Shown here piece by piece: positions 54,034-63,062 of a DNA stretch of 64,000 nucleotides; within the stretch, counting starts at the first letter, position 1, and each line of letters starts with the position of its first letter. The notes beneath the pieces were generated by a model. It ran no database searches and had not been told where the DNA came from. It saw only the letters and a program-made list of their open reading frames with translations. Source of the stretch: Helicobacter mustelae (GTDB lineage Bacteria; Campylobacterota; Campylobacteria; Campylobacterales; Helicobacteraceae); NCBI RefSeq assembly GCF_900476215.1, contig NZ_LS483446.1:310001-374000 (forward strand). Reading direction: 5' to 3'. The translations under genes were made by a program, and so were the position numbers.

Positions 54034-55743
54034 ATGATTAAGATTTCAAGAAAAGAATATGTTTCAATGTATGGACCAACCACAGGAGATAAAGTAAGAC
54101 TTGGAGACACAGAACTCATCGCAGAAATCGAAAAAGACTATACAGTTTATGGAGAAGAGATCAAGTTTGGTGGTGGTAAGACCATCCGCGATGGTATGTC
54201 ACAATCTGTGAGTCCCGATGTAAATGAACTCGATGCAGTGATCACAAATGCAATGATCATTGACTATACAGGAATTTACAAAGCAGACATCGGCATCAAA
54301 GATGGCAAGATCGCAGGAATTGGCAAAGCAGGAAACAGAGATACGCAAGATGGTGTGGGCATGGATTTGGTCGTAGGTGCTAGCACAGAAGCAATCGCGG
54401 GTGAAGGTTTGATTGTCACAGCTGGTGGAATTGACACTCATATTCACTTTATTTCTCCTACACAAATTCCCACAGCACTTTATAGTGGTGTCACTACAAT
54501 GATTGGTGGTGGTACAGGTCCTGCGGCAGGTACTTTTGCAACTACGATTTCTCCTGGTGAGTGGAATATCAAACAAATGATTCGCGCTGCTGAGGAATAC
54601 ACCATGAATCTTGGATTTTTTGGTAAGGGCAATACATCTAATGTAAAAGCGCTTGAGGATCAAATCAAAGCAGGTGCGCTAGGATTTAAGGTACATGAGG
54701 ACTGGGGCTCCACTCCTGCTGTAATCAATCATTCTCTCAATATTGCAGAGAAATATGATGTACAAGTTGCCATCCACACAGATACGCTCAATGAGGGAGG
54801 TGCTGTGGAAGATACGTTAGCAGCAATCGGTGGTAGAACTATCCACACTTTCCATACAGAAGGCGCAGGCGGTGGACATGCTCCAGATATTATTAAGGCA
54901 GCAGGAGAGGCGAATATTTTGCCAGCTTCTACCAATCCTACAATTCCTTTCACAAAGAATACAAAAGATGAGCACTTGGATATGTTGATGGTTTGCCACC
55001 ATTTGGACAAAAACATCAAAGAAGACGTTGCGTTTGCAGATAGCCGTATCCGCCCTGAAACCATCGCAGCAGAAGATGCTTTGCATGATATGGGGATTTT
55101 CTCTATCACTAGCTCTGACTCTCAGGCGATGGGACGCGTAGGAGAGGTAATTACTAGAACTTGGCAGGTGGCAGATAAATCCAAAAAAGAATTTGGTCGC
55201 TTGAAAGAAGAGACTGGTGATAATGACAATTTTAGAATCAAGCGCTATGTTTCTAAGTACACCATTAATCCAGCCATTGCGCATGGAATCTCTGATTATA
55301 TCGGATCTGTAGAAAAGGGTAAAATCGCAGATTTGGTTTTGTGGGATCCAGGTCTTTTTGGAATCAAGCCTGAGACAATCATCAAAGGCGGTATGATTGT
55401 TGCATCCAAAATGGGAGATTCCAATGCTTCTATCCCAACTCCAGAGCCTGTAGTGTACAAAGATATGTTTGGCGCGCATGGAAAGGCAAAGTATAAGTGC
55501 AATGTGACTTTTGTCTCTCAGGCTTCCCTAGATCTTGGAATCAAAGAAGAATTGGGGCTTGAGCGAACATTGCTGCCAGTGAAGAATTGCAGAAACATTG
55601 GGAAAAGAGATATGAAGTTTAATGATGTTGTCGCACATATTGACGTGAATCCAGAGACCTACAAAGTTAAAGTAAATGGCAAAGAGGTTACATCTAAGTC
55701 TGCAGATAGTGTACCACTAAGTCAGCTTTATAATTTGTTTTAA
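54034..55743 (+). CDS. ureB: Urease subunit beta (UreB, catalytic)
   Basis: Catalytic subunit hydrolysing urea to ammonia and carbamate, 569 residues. All active-site features are visible: metal ligands in DTHIHF (HxH), the carbamylated lysine in [13 protein letters not shown], later histidines in [10 protein letters not shown] and [15 protein letters not shown], the flap MVCHHLDKN with the mobile Cys-His, and Asp in SSDSQAMGR. Sequence alone cannot say whether nickel or iron is bound; accessory genes in the operon favour nickel. A terminator-like hairpin follows before ureI. Confidence 0.98.
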   Translation: MIKISRKEYVSMYGPTTGDKVRLGDTELIAEIEKDYTVYGEEIKFGGGKTIRDGMSQSVSPDVNELDAVITNAMIIDYTGIYKADIGIKDGKIAGIGKAGNRDTQDGVGMDLVVGASTEAIAGEGLIVTAGGIDTHIHFISPTQIPTALYSGVTTMIGGGTGPAAGTFATTISPGEWNIKQMIRAAEEYTMNLGFFGKGNTSNVKALEDQIKAGALGFKVHEDWGSTPAVINHSLNIAEKYDVQVAIHTDTLNEGGAVEDTLAAIGGRTIHTFHTEGAGGGHAPDIIKAAGEANILPASTNPTIPFTKNTKDEHLDMLMVCHHLDKNIKEDVAFADSRIRPETIAAEDALHDMGIFSITSSDSQAMGRVGEVITRTWQVADKSKKEFGRLKEETGDNDNFRIKRYVSKYTINPAIAHGISDYIGSVEKGKIADLVLWDPGLFGIKPETIIKGGMIVASKMGDSNASIPTPEPVVYKDMFGAHGKAKYKCNVTFVSQASLDLGIKEELGLERTLLPVKNCRNIGKRDMKFNDVVAHIDVNPETYKVKVNGKEVTSKSADSVPLSQLYNLF

Positions 55744-55758
55744 TTTTTATTTTAGAAT

Positions 55759-55795
55759 AAATCTGCTCATTTGAGCAGATTTGTTGATTTTTTTT
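55759..55795 (+). terminator. Intra-operon terminator/attenuator between ureB and ureI
   Basis: A perfect ten-base stem AAATCTGCTC/GAGCAGATTT with loop ATTT (55759-55782), followed by GTTGA and eight T. It resembles a rho-independent terminator, placed so that only part of the transcripts would continue into ureIEFGH. It could equally stabilise the 3' end of a processed ureAB mRNA. Confidence 0.75.
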
Positions 55796-55824
55796 GACAA
55801 AGGATAAAAAATGAAGGAGAAAAA

Positions 55825-56343
55825 ATGTTAGGTATCGTTTTGTTGTATGTAGCGATTGTTTTGATCAGCAACGGGATTTGCCGTATCTCTAATTGCGATG
55901 CGAAATCTGCGGCTGTGATGAATATTTTTGTAGGTGGACTCTCTTTGATCCTCAACATCGTGGTTATTATCCATGGTGAAGATTTTGATGGCAATGGTAG
56001 TGCGGATTTCTACGCTGCTGGAACAGGATTACTCTTTGGGTTTACCTATTTGTTTGTTGCGCTCAACAATCTACTTAAGTTGGACTTAAGACCTTATGGT
56101 TGGTATAGTCTATTTGTTGCGATCAACTCCATCCCTGCGGCATATTATAGCTATATCACAGGTACAGAAGAGGGTGCATGGTTTGCGCTTATCTGGCTTG
56201 CTTGGGGTGTATTGTGGCTTACAGGTTTCATAGAAACTGTGTTGAAAATTGAACTCAAATTCGTTCCATATCTAGCGATCTTGGAGGGAATTCTCACTGC
56301 ATGGATCCCTGCGTGGCTAATCTTTAGAGGATACTGGAGTTGA
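55825..56343 (+). CDS. ureI: Urea channel UreI
   Basis: Inner-membrane urea channel of 172 residues with six hydrophobic helices (AmiS/UreI family). The family segments FVGGLSLILN, GLLFGFTYLFVALN, WYSLFVAINSIPAA and IWLAWGVLWLTGFIE are conserved. Both periplasmic loops are shorter than in H. pylori; the second (about 107-117, YYSYITGTEEG) lacks the histidine-rich stretch used for acid gating, and the only His in the protein is residue 50. Starts after a good aaggag site; overlaps ureE. Confidence 0.96.
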   Translation: MLGIVLLYVAIVLISNGICRISNCDAKSAAVMNIFVGGLSLILNIVVIIHGEDFDGNGSADFYAAGTGLLFGFTYLFVALNNLLKLDLRPYGWYSLFVAINSIPAAYYSYITGTEEGAWFALIWLAWGVLWLTGFIETVLKIELKFVPYLAILEGILTAWIPAWLIFRGYWS

Positions 56344-56867
56344 TTAAGGTCACAAAGATTTTGGGCAATGTCCAAAATCTGCAGGATTCTGCCAAGCAAA
56401 GAGACATCATCCCCATTGAGTGGTATGATGTGCGTAAGAAGATTGCACGTTGGCAGAGTAGGGCAGGTAGGGATATTGCCATGCGCTTGGAATCTGCTCC
56501 TATCACGGGAATTGGCGATGGAGACATCCTTTATGAGGATGAAAATGTGGTAGTGATTTTTGAGATCCTGCCCATTGAAGTCTTGAGCGTTCTTGTAAGG
56601 GGGGATATGCAGATTGCTCAGTTTTGTTATGAGATTGGGAATCGGCACGCACCTCTTTTTGTAGGTGACATGGAGGTAGAGAATGGTTTGGAGTTGCTGA
56701 CTCCTTATGAATTTCCATTAAAAAAACTTACAGAAAAATTAAATTTAGAACATTGCGCGAAGCGATGCAAATTGGATTCTAAAAGGCGCTTCAATGTGAG
56801 CATGCCGCATCGAGAGAGAGCGATGAAAATAACAATCAGCGATGATTTTAGTATCACAAAAAAATAG
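56340..56867 (+). CDS. ureE: Urease accessory protein UreE (nickel metallochaperone)
   Basis: Delivers nickel to the UreFGH-apo-urease complex, 175 residues. The peptide-binding N-terminal domain is followed by the metal-binding domain with conserved His in EIGNRHAPLFVGD, the interface nickel site. The C-terminus lacks the His-rich tail seen in Klebsiella. The start is TTG at 56340 overlapping the ureI stop, with GGAG six bases upstream and no better ATG. Confidence 0.94.
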   Translation: MIKVTKILGNVQNLQDSAKQRDIIPIEWYDVRKKIARWQSRAGRDIAMRLESAPITGIGDGDILYEDENVVVIFEILPIEVLSVLVRGDMQIAQFCYEIGNRHAPLFVGDMEVENGLELLTPYEFPLKKLTEKLNLEHCAKRCKLDSKRRFNVSMPHRERAMKITISDDFSITKK

Positions 56868-56876
56868 AGGGATTCA

Positions 56877-57554
56877 ATGGCACTTCATAAGGATTTTTTG
56901 TTATTACAAATTAATGATTCTTTATTTCCCATCGGAGGATACACGCATTCCTTTGGGTTAGAGAGTTATATTCAAAAGGGTGTGATTACAAACAAAAAAC
57001 AGGCATTGGAGTATTTAATTTCCAATCTTAGCACCCAAATTCTTTATACAGATTTATTGATGATTAAGCTCATTTTTGAAGCAGGAGAGAATCTTGATGA
57101 GATCTTGGAGCTGGAAAGTTTGGTGCATGCAGCGACTCCTGCGAGCGAAATGCGAGAGGGCGCGCATAAGCTTGGCATGCGATTTATCAAAACTACTCAG
57201 GTCATGATGCAAGAAAGTAAACCCTTTTTTCAAGAATATGCAAAAAATAGCAAATACGCAGTTCATGCGAGTGCTTATGGGGTATTTTGTATGGCGTATA
57301 AGATCCCATTGGAAAAGGCGGTGCGCCATTATTTGTATGCGCAAGCCTCAAGTATCGTGACAAATTGCGTGAAAACAATCCCTCTTTCACAGAGTGATGG
57401 GCAGGTAATTTTGACGCAATTGCATGAAAAATTTGATTGGATCTGTCATAAATTAAAAGATTTGAGTAGAGATTATTTTTGTAACGCAAGTGTGCATAAT
57501 GATATCAAAGCAATGCAGCATGAGAATTTGTATTCTCGATTATATATGTCCTAA
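56877..57554 (+). CDS. ureF: Urease accessory protein UreF
   Basis: All-helical maturation factor of 225 residues that joins UreH to UreG and gates nickel insertion. The conserved start LLLQINDSLFPIGGYTHSFGLES and the central TPASEMREGAHKLG block are diagnostic. It is a little shorter than the H. pylori protein. It lies nine bases after ureE. Confidence 0.96.
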   Translation: MALHKDFLLLQINDSLFPIGGYTHSFGLESYIQKGVITNKKQALEYLISNLSTQILYTDLLMIKLIFEAGENLDEILELESLVHAATPASEMREGAHKLGMRFIKTTQVMMQESKPFFQEYAKNSKYAVHASAYGVFCMAYKIPLEKAVRHYLYAQASSIVTNCVKTIPLSQSDGQVILTQLHEKFDWICHKLKDLSRDYFCNASVHNDIKAMQHENLYSRLYMS

Positions 57555-57564
57555 GGAGTAAAAC

Positions 57565-58164
57565 ATGGTAAAAATAGGAGTTTGTGGACCCGTTGGAAGT
57601 GGTAAAACAGCATTGATTGAATGCCTTACGCGTTTGATGAGCAAGGAGTATTCTATGGGTGTCATCACCAATGATGTTTATACTAAAGAAGATGCGGAAT
57701 TTATGAGTAAAAATTCTGTCATGCCAAGAGATCGCATCATCGGGGTGGAGACTGGTGGCTGCCCTCATACTGCCATCAGAGAAGACGCTTCGATGAATCT
57801 TGAGGCAGTGGAAGAGATGATGCAGAGATTTCCAGATATTGAGATTTTGCTCATTGAGAGTGGCGGAGATAATCTTTCTGCGACCTTTAGTCCTGAGCTT
57901 GCGGATTTTACGATCTTTGTAATTGATGTGGCAGAGGGAGACAAGATCCCAAGGAAGGGTGGTCCTGGCATCACGAGATCAGATCTCTTAGTGATCAATA
58001 AAATCGATTTGGCTCCTTATGTGGGTGCAGATTTGGGAGTGATGGATCGAGATTCTAAGAGAATGCGTGGGGACAAACCCTTTCTTTTCACCAATATTCG
58101 AGAAAAGCAGGGTGTGGATCAGGTGATTGCGTGGATCAAAAAGCATGCATTGCTTGAGGAATAA
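57565..58164 (+). CDS. ureG: Urease accessory GTPase UreG
   Basis: SIMIBI-class GTPase powering nickel insertion, 199 residues. P-loop [15 protein letters not shown]; the nickel-binding CPH motif in [18 protein letters not shown]; switch region [18 protein letters not shown]; base-specificity motif [12 protein letters not shown]. Typical full length, with an aaggag ribosome site. Confidence 0.98.
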   Translation: MVKIGVCGPVGSGKTALIECLTRLMSKEYSMGVITNDVYTKEDAEFMSKNSVMPRDRIIGVETGGCPHTAIREDASMNLEAVEEMMQRFPDIEILLIESGGDNLSATFSPELADFTIFVIDVAEGDKIPRKGGPGITRSDLLVINKIDLAPYVGADLGVMDRDSKRMRGDKPFLFTNIREKQGVDQVIAWIKKHALLEE

Positions 58165-58166
58165 CA

Positions 58167-58934
58167 ATGACGCATTATACGCAGGCAACAAAATTACGAC
58201 TAAAAACTAAACACGGGCTGAGTGGAAAAAGCGTCATTGAAGATATGTTTTTCACCCCTCCTTTGAAGATTATTCATCCCATTTATGATGGTGATATTGC
58301 CAACATCATGCTGATTTCTGTATCTGCTGGGTTGATGAAGGGCGATGATCAAGAGATTGAGCTTGACATTGGAGATAGGAGTTTGGTTCGCTTGACCTCT
58401 CAGAGTTTTGAAAAAATCCATGACACAGAGGATGGCAAGGCTTCTAGACATACAAAAATTCATGTGGGTAAGGATGCATTGCTAGATTTTTCACCCCTCC
58501 CCATCTTGCCTTTTGGGAATGCGAGTTTTGATAATTTCACCCATATCATTTTGGATAAAGACTCCCGTCTCTATCATAATGAAATCTATTGTGCAGGCAG
58601 GGTGAGTCGAGGTGAGGTTTTTGCATTCAAGAGGCTGGATTCCAAGCTTTCTATAAAAATTGATGGGGAATTGGTGTTTTTTGATAACATGCTCTTAGAG
58701 CCTGAGTTCATGGATCTGAAGAGTTGTTGCATGTTTGGGGATTATACGCATTATTTGAATTTGGTTATTTATGATAGAAATGTGGATTTTGAGATATTGC
58801 GCCAGAGAGTTGTGGATTCTCCCTTGAATGCGGCTGTGAGTCGTCATGATGCAGTGATTGTCGTGAAAGCATTGGATTATGGTAGCGAGCCTTTGTTGGA
58901 TTTTAAACGGGATTTATTAGAAGGTTTGCTCTAA
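58167..58934 (+). CDS. ureH: Urease accessory protein UreH (UreD family)
   Basis: Scaffold that binds apo-urease and, with UreF and UreG, passes nickel to the active site; 255 residues. The UreD-family pattern is clear in PLKIIHPIYDG, ISVSAGLMKGD, RLTSQSFEKIHDTEDG and LDFSPLPILPFGNASF. Last gene of the operon, two bases after ureG, followed by a terminator. Confidence 0.96.
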   Translation: MTHYTQATKLRLKTKHGLSGKSVIEDMFFTPPLKIIHPIYDGDIANIMLISVSAGLMKGDDQEIELDIGDRSLVRLTSQSFEKIHDTEDGKASRHTKIHVGKDALLDFSPLPILPFGNASFDNFTHIILDKDSRLYHNEIYCAGRVSRGEVFAFKRLDSKLSIKIDGELVFFDNMLLEPEFMDLKSCCMFGDYTHYLNLVIYDRNVDFEILRQRVVDSPLNAAVSRHDAVIVVKALDYGSEPLLDFKRDLLEGLL

Positions 58935-58945
58935 AATTAAGGGAG

Positions 58946-58982
58946 ATTCGCAAGATTTTACAAAAGAATCTTGCGAATTTTG
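58946..58982 (+). terminator. Terminator of the urease operon
   Basis: A perfect twelve-base stem ATTCGCAAGATT/AATCTTGCGAAT (58946-58957, 58967-58978) with a nine-base loop, followed by TTTTGC. The direct repeat CAAAAGAATCTTG at 58961-58973 and 58983-58995 links the terminator to the adjacent tRNA promoter. Confidence 0.78.
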
Positions 58983-58992
58983 CAAAAGAATC

Positions 58993-59022
58993 TTGACAAG
59001 ATTGACTTTGTTTCTGTATAAT
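58993..59022 (+). promoter_or_regulatory. Sigma-70/80 promoter of the tRNA-tuf operon
   Basis: TTGACA (58993-58998) and TATAAT (59017-59022) are perfect consensus hexamers with an 18-base spacer, 17 bases before the first tRNA. A full -35 is unusual for Helicobacter and fits a strong stable-RNA promoter. Confidence 0.85.
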
Positions 59023-59039
59023 TTCTCTTTTCAAATCGT

Positions 59040-59115
59040 GCTGGTTTAGCTCAGTTGGTAGAGCAGCTGCCTTGTAAGCAGCAGGCCGGGGGTTCGAGTC
59101 CCTTAACCAGCTCCA
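59040..59115 (+). tRNA. tRNA-Thr (TGT)
   Basis: 76 bases. Acceptor GCTGGTT/AACCAGC, anticodon loop CTTGTAA in stem GCTGC/GCAGC, T-arm with GTTCGAGTC, CCA encoded. First gene of the tRNA-tuf operon. Confidence 0.96.
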
Positions 59116-59170
59116 TCAAACCTTACAGACCTTCTGTTTCAGTGTTTGACCAGTTTCTCTATGTTATGTT

Positions 59171-59255
<85 letters not shown>

Positions 59256-59283
59256 TTTGATAGAGATTTTAGAGATAAGTGAT

Positions 59284-59360
59284 GCGGGAATAGCTCAGTT
59301 GGCTAGAGCATCAGCCTTCCAAGCTGAGGGTCGCGGGTTCGAGCCCCGTTTCCCGCTCCA
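59284..59360 (+). tRNA. tRNA-Gly (TCC)
   Basis: 77 bases. Acceptor GCGGGAA/TTCCCGC, anticodon loop CTTCCAA (TCC), T-arm GCGGGTTCGAGCCCCGT, CCA encoded. Confidence 0.96.
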
Positions 59361-59415
59361 TTTACTGGGAGCTGAAATTCTACGAGATTGATTTTTTTCA
59401 TAGCTCCTTTATTAT

Positions 59416-59490
59416 GCCCATATAGCTCAGTGGCAGAGCACTTCCTTGGTAAGGAAGAGGTCGGCGGTTCAATCCCGCTTATGGGCTCCA
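59416..59490 (+). tRNA. tRNA-Thr (GGT)
   Basis: 75 bases. Acceptor GCCCATA/TATGGGC, anticodon loop TTGGTAA in stem CTTCC/GGAAG, T-arm GGCGGTTCAATCCCGCT, CCA encoded. Lies about 100 bases before tuf. Confidence 0.95.
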
Positions 59491-59589
59491 GTTTTTTAAA
59501 CTTTACGCATTGAAGAGATTTAAAATTTTTATAAGTGGTTTTTTATAGAATGCTTGTTTTAGATCTCAGAATTAAAATAGGAGTGAAAA

Positions 59590-60789
59590 ATGGCTAAAGA
59601 AAAATTTGTCAAAACAAAACCGCATGTTAATATTGGGACAATTGGACACGTCGATCATGGTAAAACCACTTTGAGCGCTGCGATTTCTGCAGTTTTGGCG
59701 ACAAAGGGTCTGGCAGAATTGAGGGATTATGATAATATCGATAATGCTCCTGAAGAAAAAGAAAGGGGGATTACCATTGCTACCTCTCACATTGAGTATG
59801 AAACAGAAAATCGCCACTATGCACACGTAGACTGCCCAGGGCATGCTGACTATGTAAAAAACATGATTACAGGTGCTGCACAGATGGATGGCGCAATTCT
59901 TGTTGTTTCTGCAGCGGATGGTCCCATGCCACAGACAAGAGAGCATATTCTTCTTTCAAGACAAGTGGGTGTTCCCTATATCGTTGTATTTTTGAATAAG
60001 CAGGATATGGTGGATGATCAAGAATTGCTAGATCTTGTTGAAATGGAAGTAAGAGAGCTTTTGAGCGCTTATGATTTCCCTGGAGATGACACACCAATCG
60101 TAGCGGGTTCTGCTCTCAAGGCTTTGGAAGAAGCTAAGGCTGGCAATGTTGGTGAATGGGGCGAAAAAGTATTGAAGCTTATGGCAGAAATTGATAGCTA
60201 CATTCCAACTCCAGAAAGAGACACTGACAAAACATTCCTCATGCCGGTAGAAGATGTATTTTCCATCGCAGGTCGTGGAACTGTTGTTACAGGAAGAATT
60301 GACAGAGGTGTGGTAAAAGTAGGTGATGAAGTAGAGATTGTAGGGATCAGAAATACACAAAAAACCACCGTTACTGGCGTAGAAATGTTTAGAAAAGAGC
60401 TTGACAAAGGTGAGGCTGGCGACAATGTTGGTGTGCTTTTGAGAGGAACCAAAAAAGAAGATGTTATTAGAGGCATGGTTCTTTGTAAACCAGGTTCCAT
60501 CACACCACACAAAAAATTTGAAGGTGAGATTTATGTTCTCTCCAAAGAAGAAGGCGGAAGACACACTCCATTCTTTGATGGTTATAGACCGCAATTCTAT
60601 GTAAGAACTACGGATGTTACGGGTTCTATTAAACTTCCTGAGGGTGTAGAAATGGTTATGCCAGGTGACAACATTAAGATTGTTGTAGAATTAATTACTC
60701 CCATTGCTCTTGAATTAGGAACCAAATTCGCTATCAGAGAAGGTGGTAGAACTGTGGGCGCTGGTGTCGTTACAAAAATCGTAGAGTAA
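59590..60789 (+). CDS. tuf: Elongation factor Tu
   Basis: Delivers aminoacyl-tRNA to the ribosome, 399 residues. GTPase motifs G1 [11 protein letters not shown]3 DCPGHADYV and G4 NKQDMVDD; switch [15 protein letters not shown]-terminal beta-barrels complete. It is downstream of four tRNA genes and directly upstream of rpmG, the usual epsilonproteobacterial order. A single-copy tuf is likely but cannot be confirmed here. Confidence 0.99.
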   Translation: MAKEKFVKTKPHVNIGTIGHVDHGKTTLSAAISAVLATKGLAELRDYDNIDNAPEEKERGITIATSHIEYETENRHYAHVDCPGHADYVKNMITGAAQMDGAILVVSAADGPMPQTREHILLSRQVGVPYIVVFLNKQDMVDDQELLDLVEMEVRELLSAYDFPGDDTPIVAGSALKALEEAKAGNVGEWGEKVLKLMAEIDSYIPTPERDTDKTFLMPVEDVFSIAGRGTVVTGRIDRGVVKVGDEVEIVGIRNTQKTTVTGVEMFRKELDKGEAGDNVGVLLRGTKKEDVIRGMVLCKPGSITPHKKFEGEIYVLSKEEGGRHTPFFDGYRPQFYVRTTDVTGSIKLPEGVEMVMPGDNIKIVVELITPIALELGTKFAIREGGRTVGAGVVTKIVE

Positions 60790-60802
60790 TTAGGGTATAG
60801 CA

Positions 60803-60961
60803 ATGAAAGTTAAAATAGGATTGAAGTGTTCTGAGTGTGGAGATATTAATTACAGCACTACCAAGAATGCTAAGACAAATACAGAAAAACTGGAGCTTAA
60901 AAAATTCTGTCCAAGACTGAATAAGCATACAATGCATAAAGAAGTGAAATTAAAAAGCTAG
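60803..60961 (+). CDS. rpmG: 50S ribosomal protein L33
   Basis: Short gene of 52 residues, starting [17 protein letters not shown], with the L33 pattern [25 protein letters not shown]. The first zinc pair CxxC is at 9 and 12; the second pair is reduced to C36 and a histidine, so zinc binding is uncertain. The stop codon lies within the stem of a terminator hairpin. Confidence 0.95.
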   Translation: MKVKIGLKCSECGDINYSTTKNAKTNTEKLELKKFCPRLNKHTMHKEVKLKS

Positions 60962-60978
60962 GGATTCCTAGCTTTTTT
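60952..60978 (+). terminator. Rho-independent terminator overlapping the rpmG stop
   Basis: A perfect eleven-base stem AAAAAGCTAGG/CCTAGCTTTTT with loop GATT, ending in six T at 60973-60978. The last T abuts the first base of tRNA-Trp at 60979. It may attenuate read-through from tuf-rpmG into tRNA-Trp-secE-nusG-rpl. Confidence 0.88.
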
Positions 60979-61054
60979 AGGTCAGTAGCTCCAATGGTAG
61001 AGCGTCGGTCTCCAAAACCGAGTGTTGGGGGTTCGAGTCCCTCCTGGCCTGCCA
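60979..61054 (+). tRNA. tRNA-Trp (CCA)
   Basis: 76 bases. Acceptor AGGTCAG/CTGGCCT, anticodon loop CTCCAAA within CGGT/ACCG, T-arm GGGGGTTCGAGTCCCTC, CCA encoded. It starts directly after the terminator T-run; secE follows 21 bases later. Confidence 0.96.
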
Positions 61055-61075
61055 TTTGTGAATGGAAGTGAGATT

Positions 61076-61258
61076 ATGAACAAGAAAATAATTACATATT
61101 ATCGATTAGCTAGAGAAGAACTTTCTAAGGTGATTTTTCCTACAAAAGAGCAAATTAGAAATGCGTTGATTTCTGTTGCGGTTGTGGTAGTTTCAATTTC
61201 CATTTTTTTAGCGATTGTAGATCTTATTTTATCTGCTTCTGTATCTAGTATTCTTTGA
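61076..61258 (+). CDS. secE: Preprotein translocase subunit SecE
   Basis: Small single-span SecYEG subunit, 60 residues. The amphipathic segment YYRLAREELSKVIFPTKEQIRNA is followed by one transmembrane helix (ALISVAVVVVSISIFLAIVDLIL). ATG 61076 was chosen because the upstream part of the frame runs through tRNA-Trp. It sits between tRNA-Trp and nusG, its normal place. Confidence 0.94.
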   Translation: MNKKIITYYRLAREELSKVIFPTKEQIRNALISVAVVVVSISIFLAIVDLILSASVSSIL

Positions 61259-61272
61259 ATATAGGAGAGATT

Positions 61273-61794
61273 ATGTTATTAGATTGGTATGCAATACAAA
61301 CTTATTCTGGTAGTGAGCAATCAGTAGAAAAAGCGGTAAAAAACCTTCTAGATAATGCGAATATTGAATGTCGTATTGTTGTGCCTACTGAAGATGTTTT
61401 TGAATATAAGAATGGTAAAAAGATTACCAAAAAGAGAAGTATTTATCCCGGATATGTATTTATTCAGGTTAATTTAACTACTTCAATTTGGCATATGATA
61501 CAGAGACTGCCAAAGGTTTCTAAATTTATTGGGGAAGATAAAAAACCTACACCCTTAAGTAGAGAGGATGTAGCTTCTATTTTGGAGAAAGTTGAAAAAA
61601 GATCGGATCCAAAACCCAAAATCTATTTTGGTAAGGGTGAGATTGTTAGGATTATCAATGGACCCTTTATAAATTTTACAGCTATGGTTGAAGAGTATGA
61701 TGTCGAACACGAGAAGTTAAAACTCAATGTTTCTATTTTTGGTAGAAATACTCCTATAGAAATACTGTATTCACAAGTAGAAAAAATAGTATAA
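61273..61794 (+). CDS. nusG: Transcription termination/antitermination factor NusG
   Basis: Binds RNA polymerase and Rho and supports transcription-translation coupling, 173 residues. NGN domain starts DWYAIQTYSGSEQSVEKAVKN, with conserved RSIYPGYVFIQ and GKGEIVRIINGPFINFTAMVEEYD (KOW) segments. ATG 61273 is preferred because aggagag precedes it; an ATG at 61255 overlaps the secE end and lacks a ribosome site. Confidence 0.96.
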   Translation: MLLDWYAIQTYSGSEQSVEKAVKNLLDNANIECRIVVPTEDVFEYKNGKKITKKRSIYPGYVFIQVNLTTSIWHMIQRLPKVSKFIGEDKKPTPLSREDVASILEKVEKRSDPKPKIYFGKGEIVRIINGPFINFTAMVEEYDVEHEKLKLNVSIFGRNTPIEILYSQVEKIV

Positions 61795-61811
61795 AAATTT
61801 AAGGATGAGAA

Positions 61812-62237
61812 ATGGCAAAGAAAATTGTTGGTGAATTAAAGCTTCAGATTCCAGCTGGTAAGGCGAACCCATCTCCACCTGTTGGACCTGCTTTGGGGCA
61901 AAGAGGCGTGAATATCATGGAATTTTGCAAGGCTTTTAATGAAAGAACAAAGGACATGGGAAATTTCAATATCCCTGTGATTATCACGGTCTATCAAGAT
62001 AAGAGTTTTAGTTTTATTACAAAAAAACCCCCGGTGACAGATTTGATTAAGAAAGCAGCAAATATCACGAAGGGATCTGATAATCCTCTGAAAAATAAAA
62101 TTGGCAAATTAACACAGAAACAGCTTGAAGAGATTGCTAGTACAAAAATGGAAGATTTGAATGCTGTGGATATAGAGGCTGCTAAGAAAATTGTAGCAGG
62201 TAGTGCTAGAAGCATGGGAATTGAAATTATTGATTGA
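61812..62237 (+). CDS. rplK: 50S ribosomal protein L11
   Basis: GTPase-centre protein of 141 residues. The conserved start [40 protein letters not shown] and the C-terminal rRNA-binding domain ending [12 protein letters not shown] are complete. Second gene after secE in the nusG-rplK-rplA run. Confidence 0.99.
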   Translation: MAKKIVGELKLQIPAGKANPSPPVGPALGQRGVNIMEFCKAFNERTKDMGNFNIPVIITVYQDKSFSFITKKPPVTDLIKKAANITKGSDNPLKNKIGKLTQKQLEEIASTKMEDLNAVDIEAAKKIVAGSARSMGIEIID

Positions 62238-62268
62238 TAAAATTTAAATTTTGAATTGGAGTTAAGGT

Positions 62269-62973
62269 ATGGGAAAAAAGGTAGCCAAAAGATTGGAAAA
62301 TTTGTTATCAAAGTTTGATAATACACAATTATTTAGTTTGGAAAACGGAGTGAAAACTGTCAAAACTTTAGCCTCTGCTAAATTTGATGAAACAGTGGAA
62401 ATTTCGTTGAGACTTGGCGTCGACCCAAGACATGCCGATCAGATGATAAGGGGTGCTGTAGTATTACCAAATGGTACGGGAAAAAAAGTGAGAGTTGCTG
62501 TATTTGCCAAGGGATTAAAAGCAGATGAGGCCAGAAGTGCCGGTGCTGATGTTGTTGGTGATGATGATTTGGTTGAAGAAATTAAGAATGGTAACTTGAA
62601 TTTTGATATGGTAATTGCTACTCCAGATATGATGGCCCTTGTTGGTAAGGTTGGTAGGATTTTGGGTCCAAAGGGATTGATGCCAAATCCAAAAACAGGG
62701 ACTGTGACAATGGAGGTTAGCAAAGCTGTAGAAAATGCAAAGGGGGGTCAGGTGAATTTTAGAGTAGATAAAAAAGGTAATATTCACGCGCCTCTTGGAA
62801 AAGTAAGTTTCACTGAAGAGAAAATTCAGGAAAATCTGACAGAATTTATTAAGACCATCAATCGATTGAAACCTGCAAGTGCTAAGGGAAAATACATCAG
62901 AGGAGCAGCATTGTCGCTGACCATGTCTCCATCTGTCAAGCTTGAAACACAAGAATTAATTGATTTGAAGTAA
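62269..62973 (+). CDS. rplA: 50S ribosomal protein L1
   Basis: L1-stalk protein of 234 residues, which in many bacteria also represses its own L11-L1 mRNA. Conserved [24 protein letters not shown] and [18 protein letters not shown] segments. It is followed by an 89-base leader before rplJ. Confidence 0.99.
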   Translation: MGKKVAKRLENLLSKFDNTQLFSLENGVKTVKTLASAKFDETVEISLRLGVDPRHADQMIRGAVVLPNGTGKKVRVAVFAKGLKADEARSAGADVVGDDDLVEEIKNGNLNFDMVIATPDMMALVGKVGRILGPKGLMPNPKTGTVTMEVSKAVENAKGGQVNFRVDKKGNIHAPLGKVSFTEEKIQENLTEFIKTINRLKPASAKGKYIRGAALSLTMSPSVKLETQELIDLK

Positions 62974-62982
62974 GTTGATCTT

Positions 62983-63058
62983 TAGACTGAAGAGTATAAG
63001 GGCTTTTGCTTAATTTGTAATGTTACTCCTTATATGAAGTTTGAGTCTAGAAAGGAGG
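62983..63058 (+). promoter_or_regulatory. Structured leader before rplJ (candidate L10 autoregulatory site)
   Basis: Nested complementary arms: TAGACT (62983-62988) with AGTCTA (63044-63049), and inside them GTATAAGG (62994-63001 approximately) with CCTTATAT (63028-63035). The Shine-Dalgarno aaaggagg follows directly. A long stem with an internal bulge just before rplJ is where L10-L12 binds its mRNA in many bacteria. No ligand-binding evidence. Confidence 0.55.
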
Positions 63059-63062
63059 AAAA

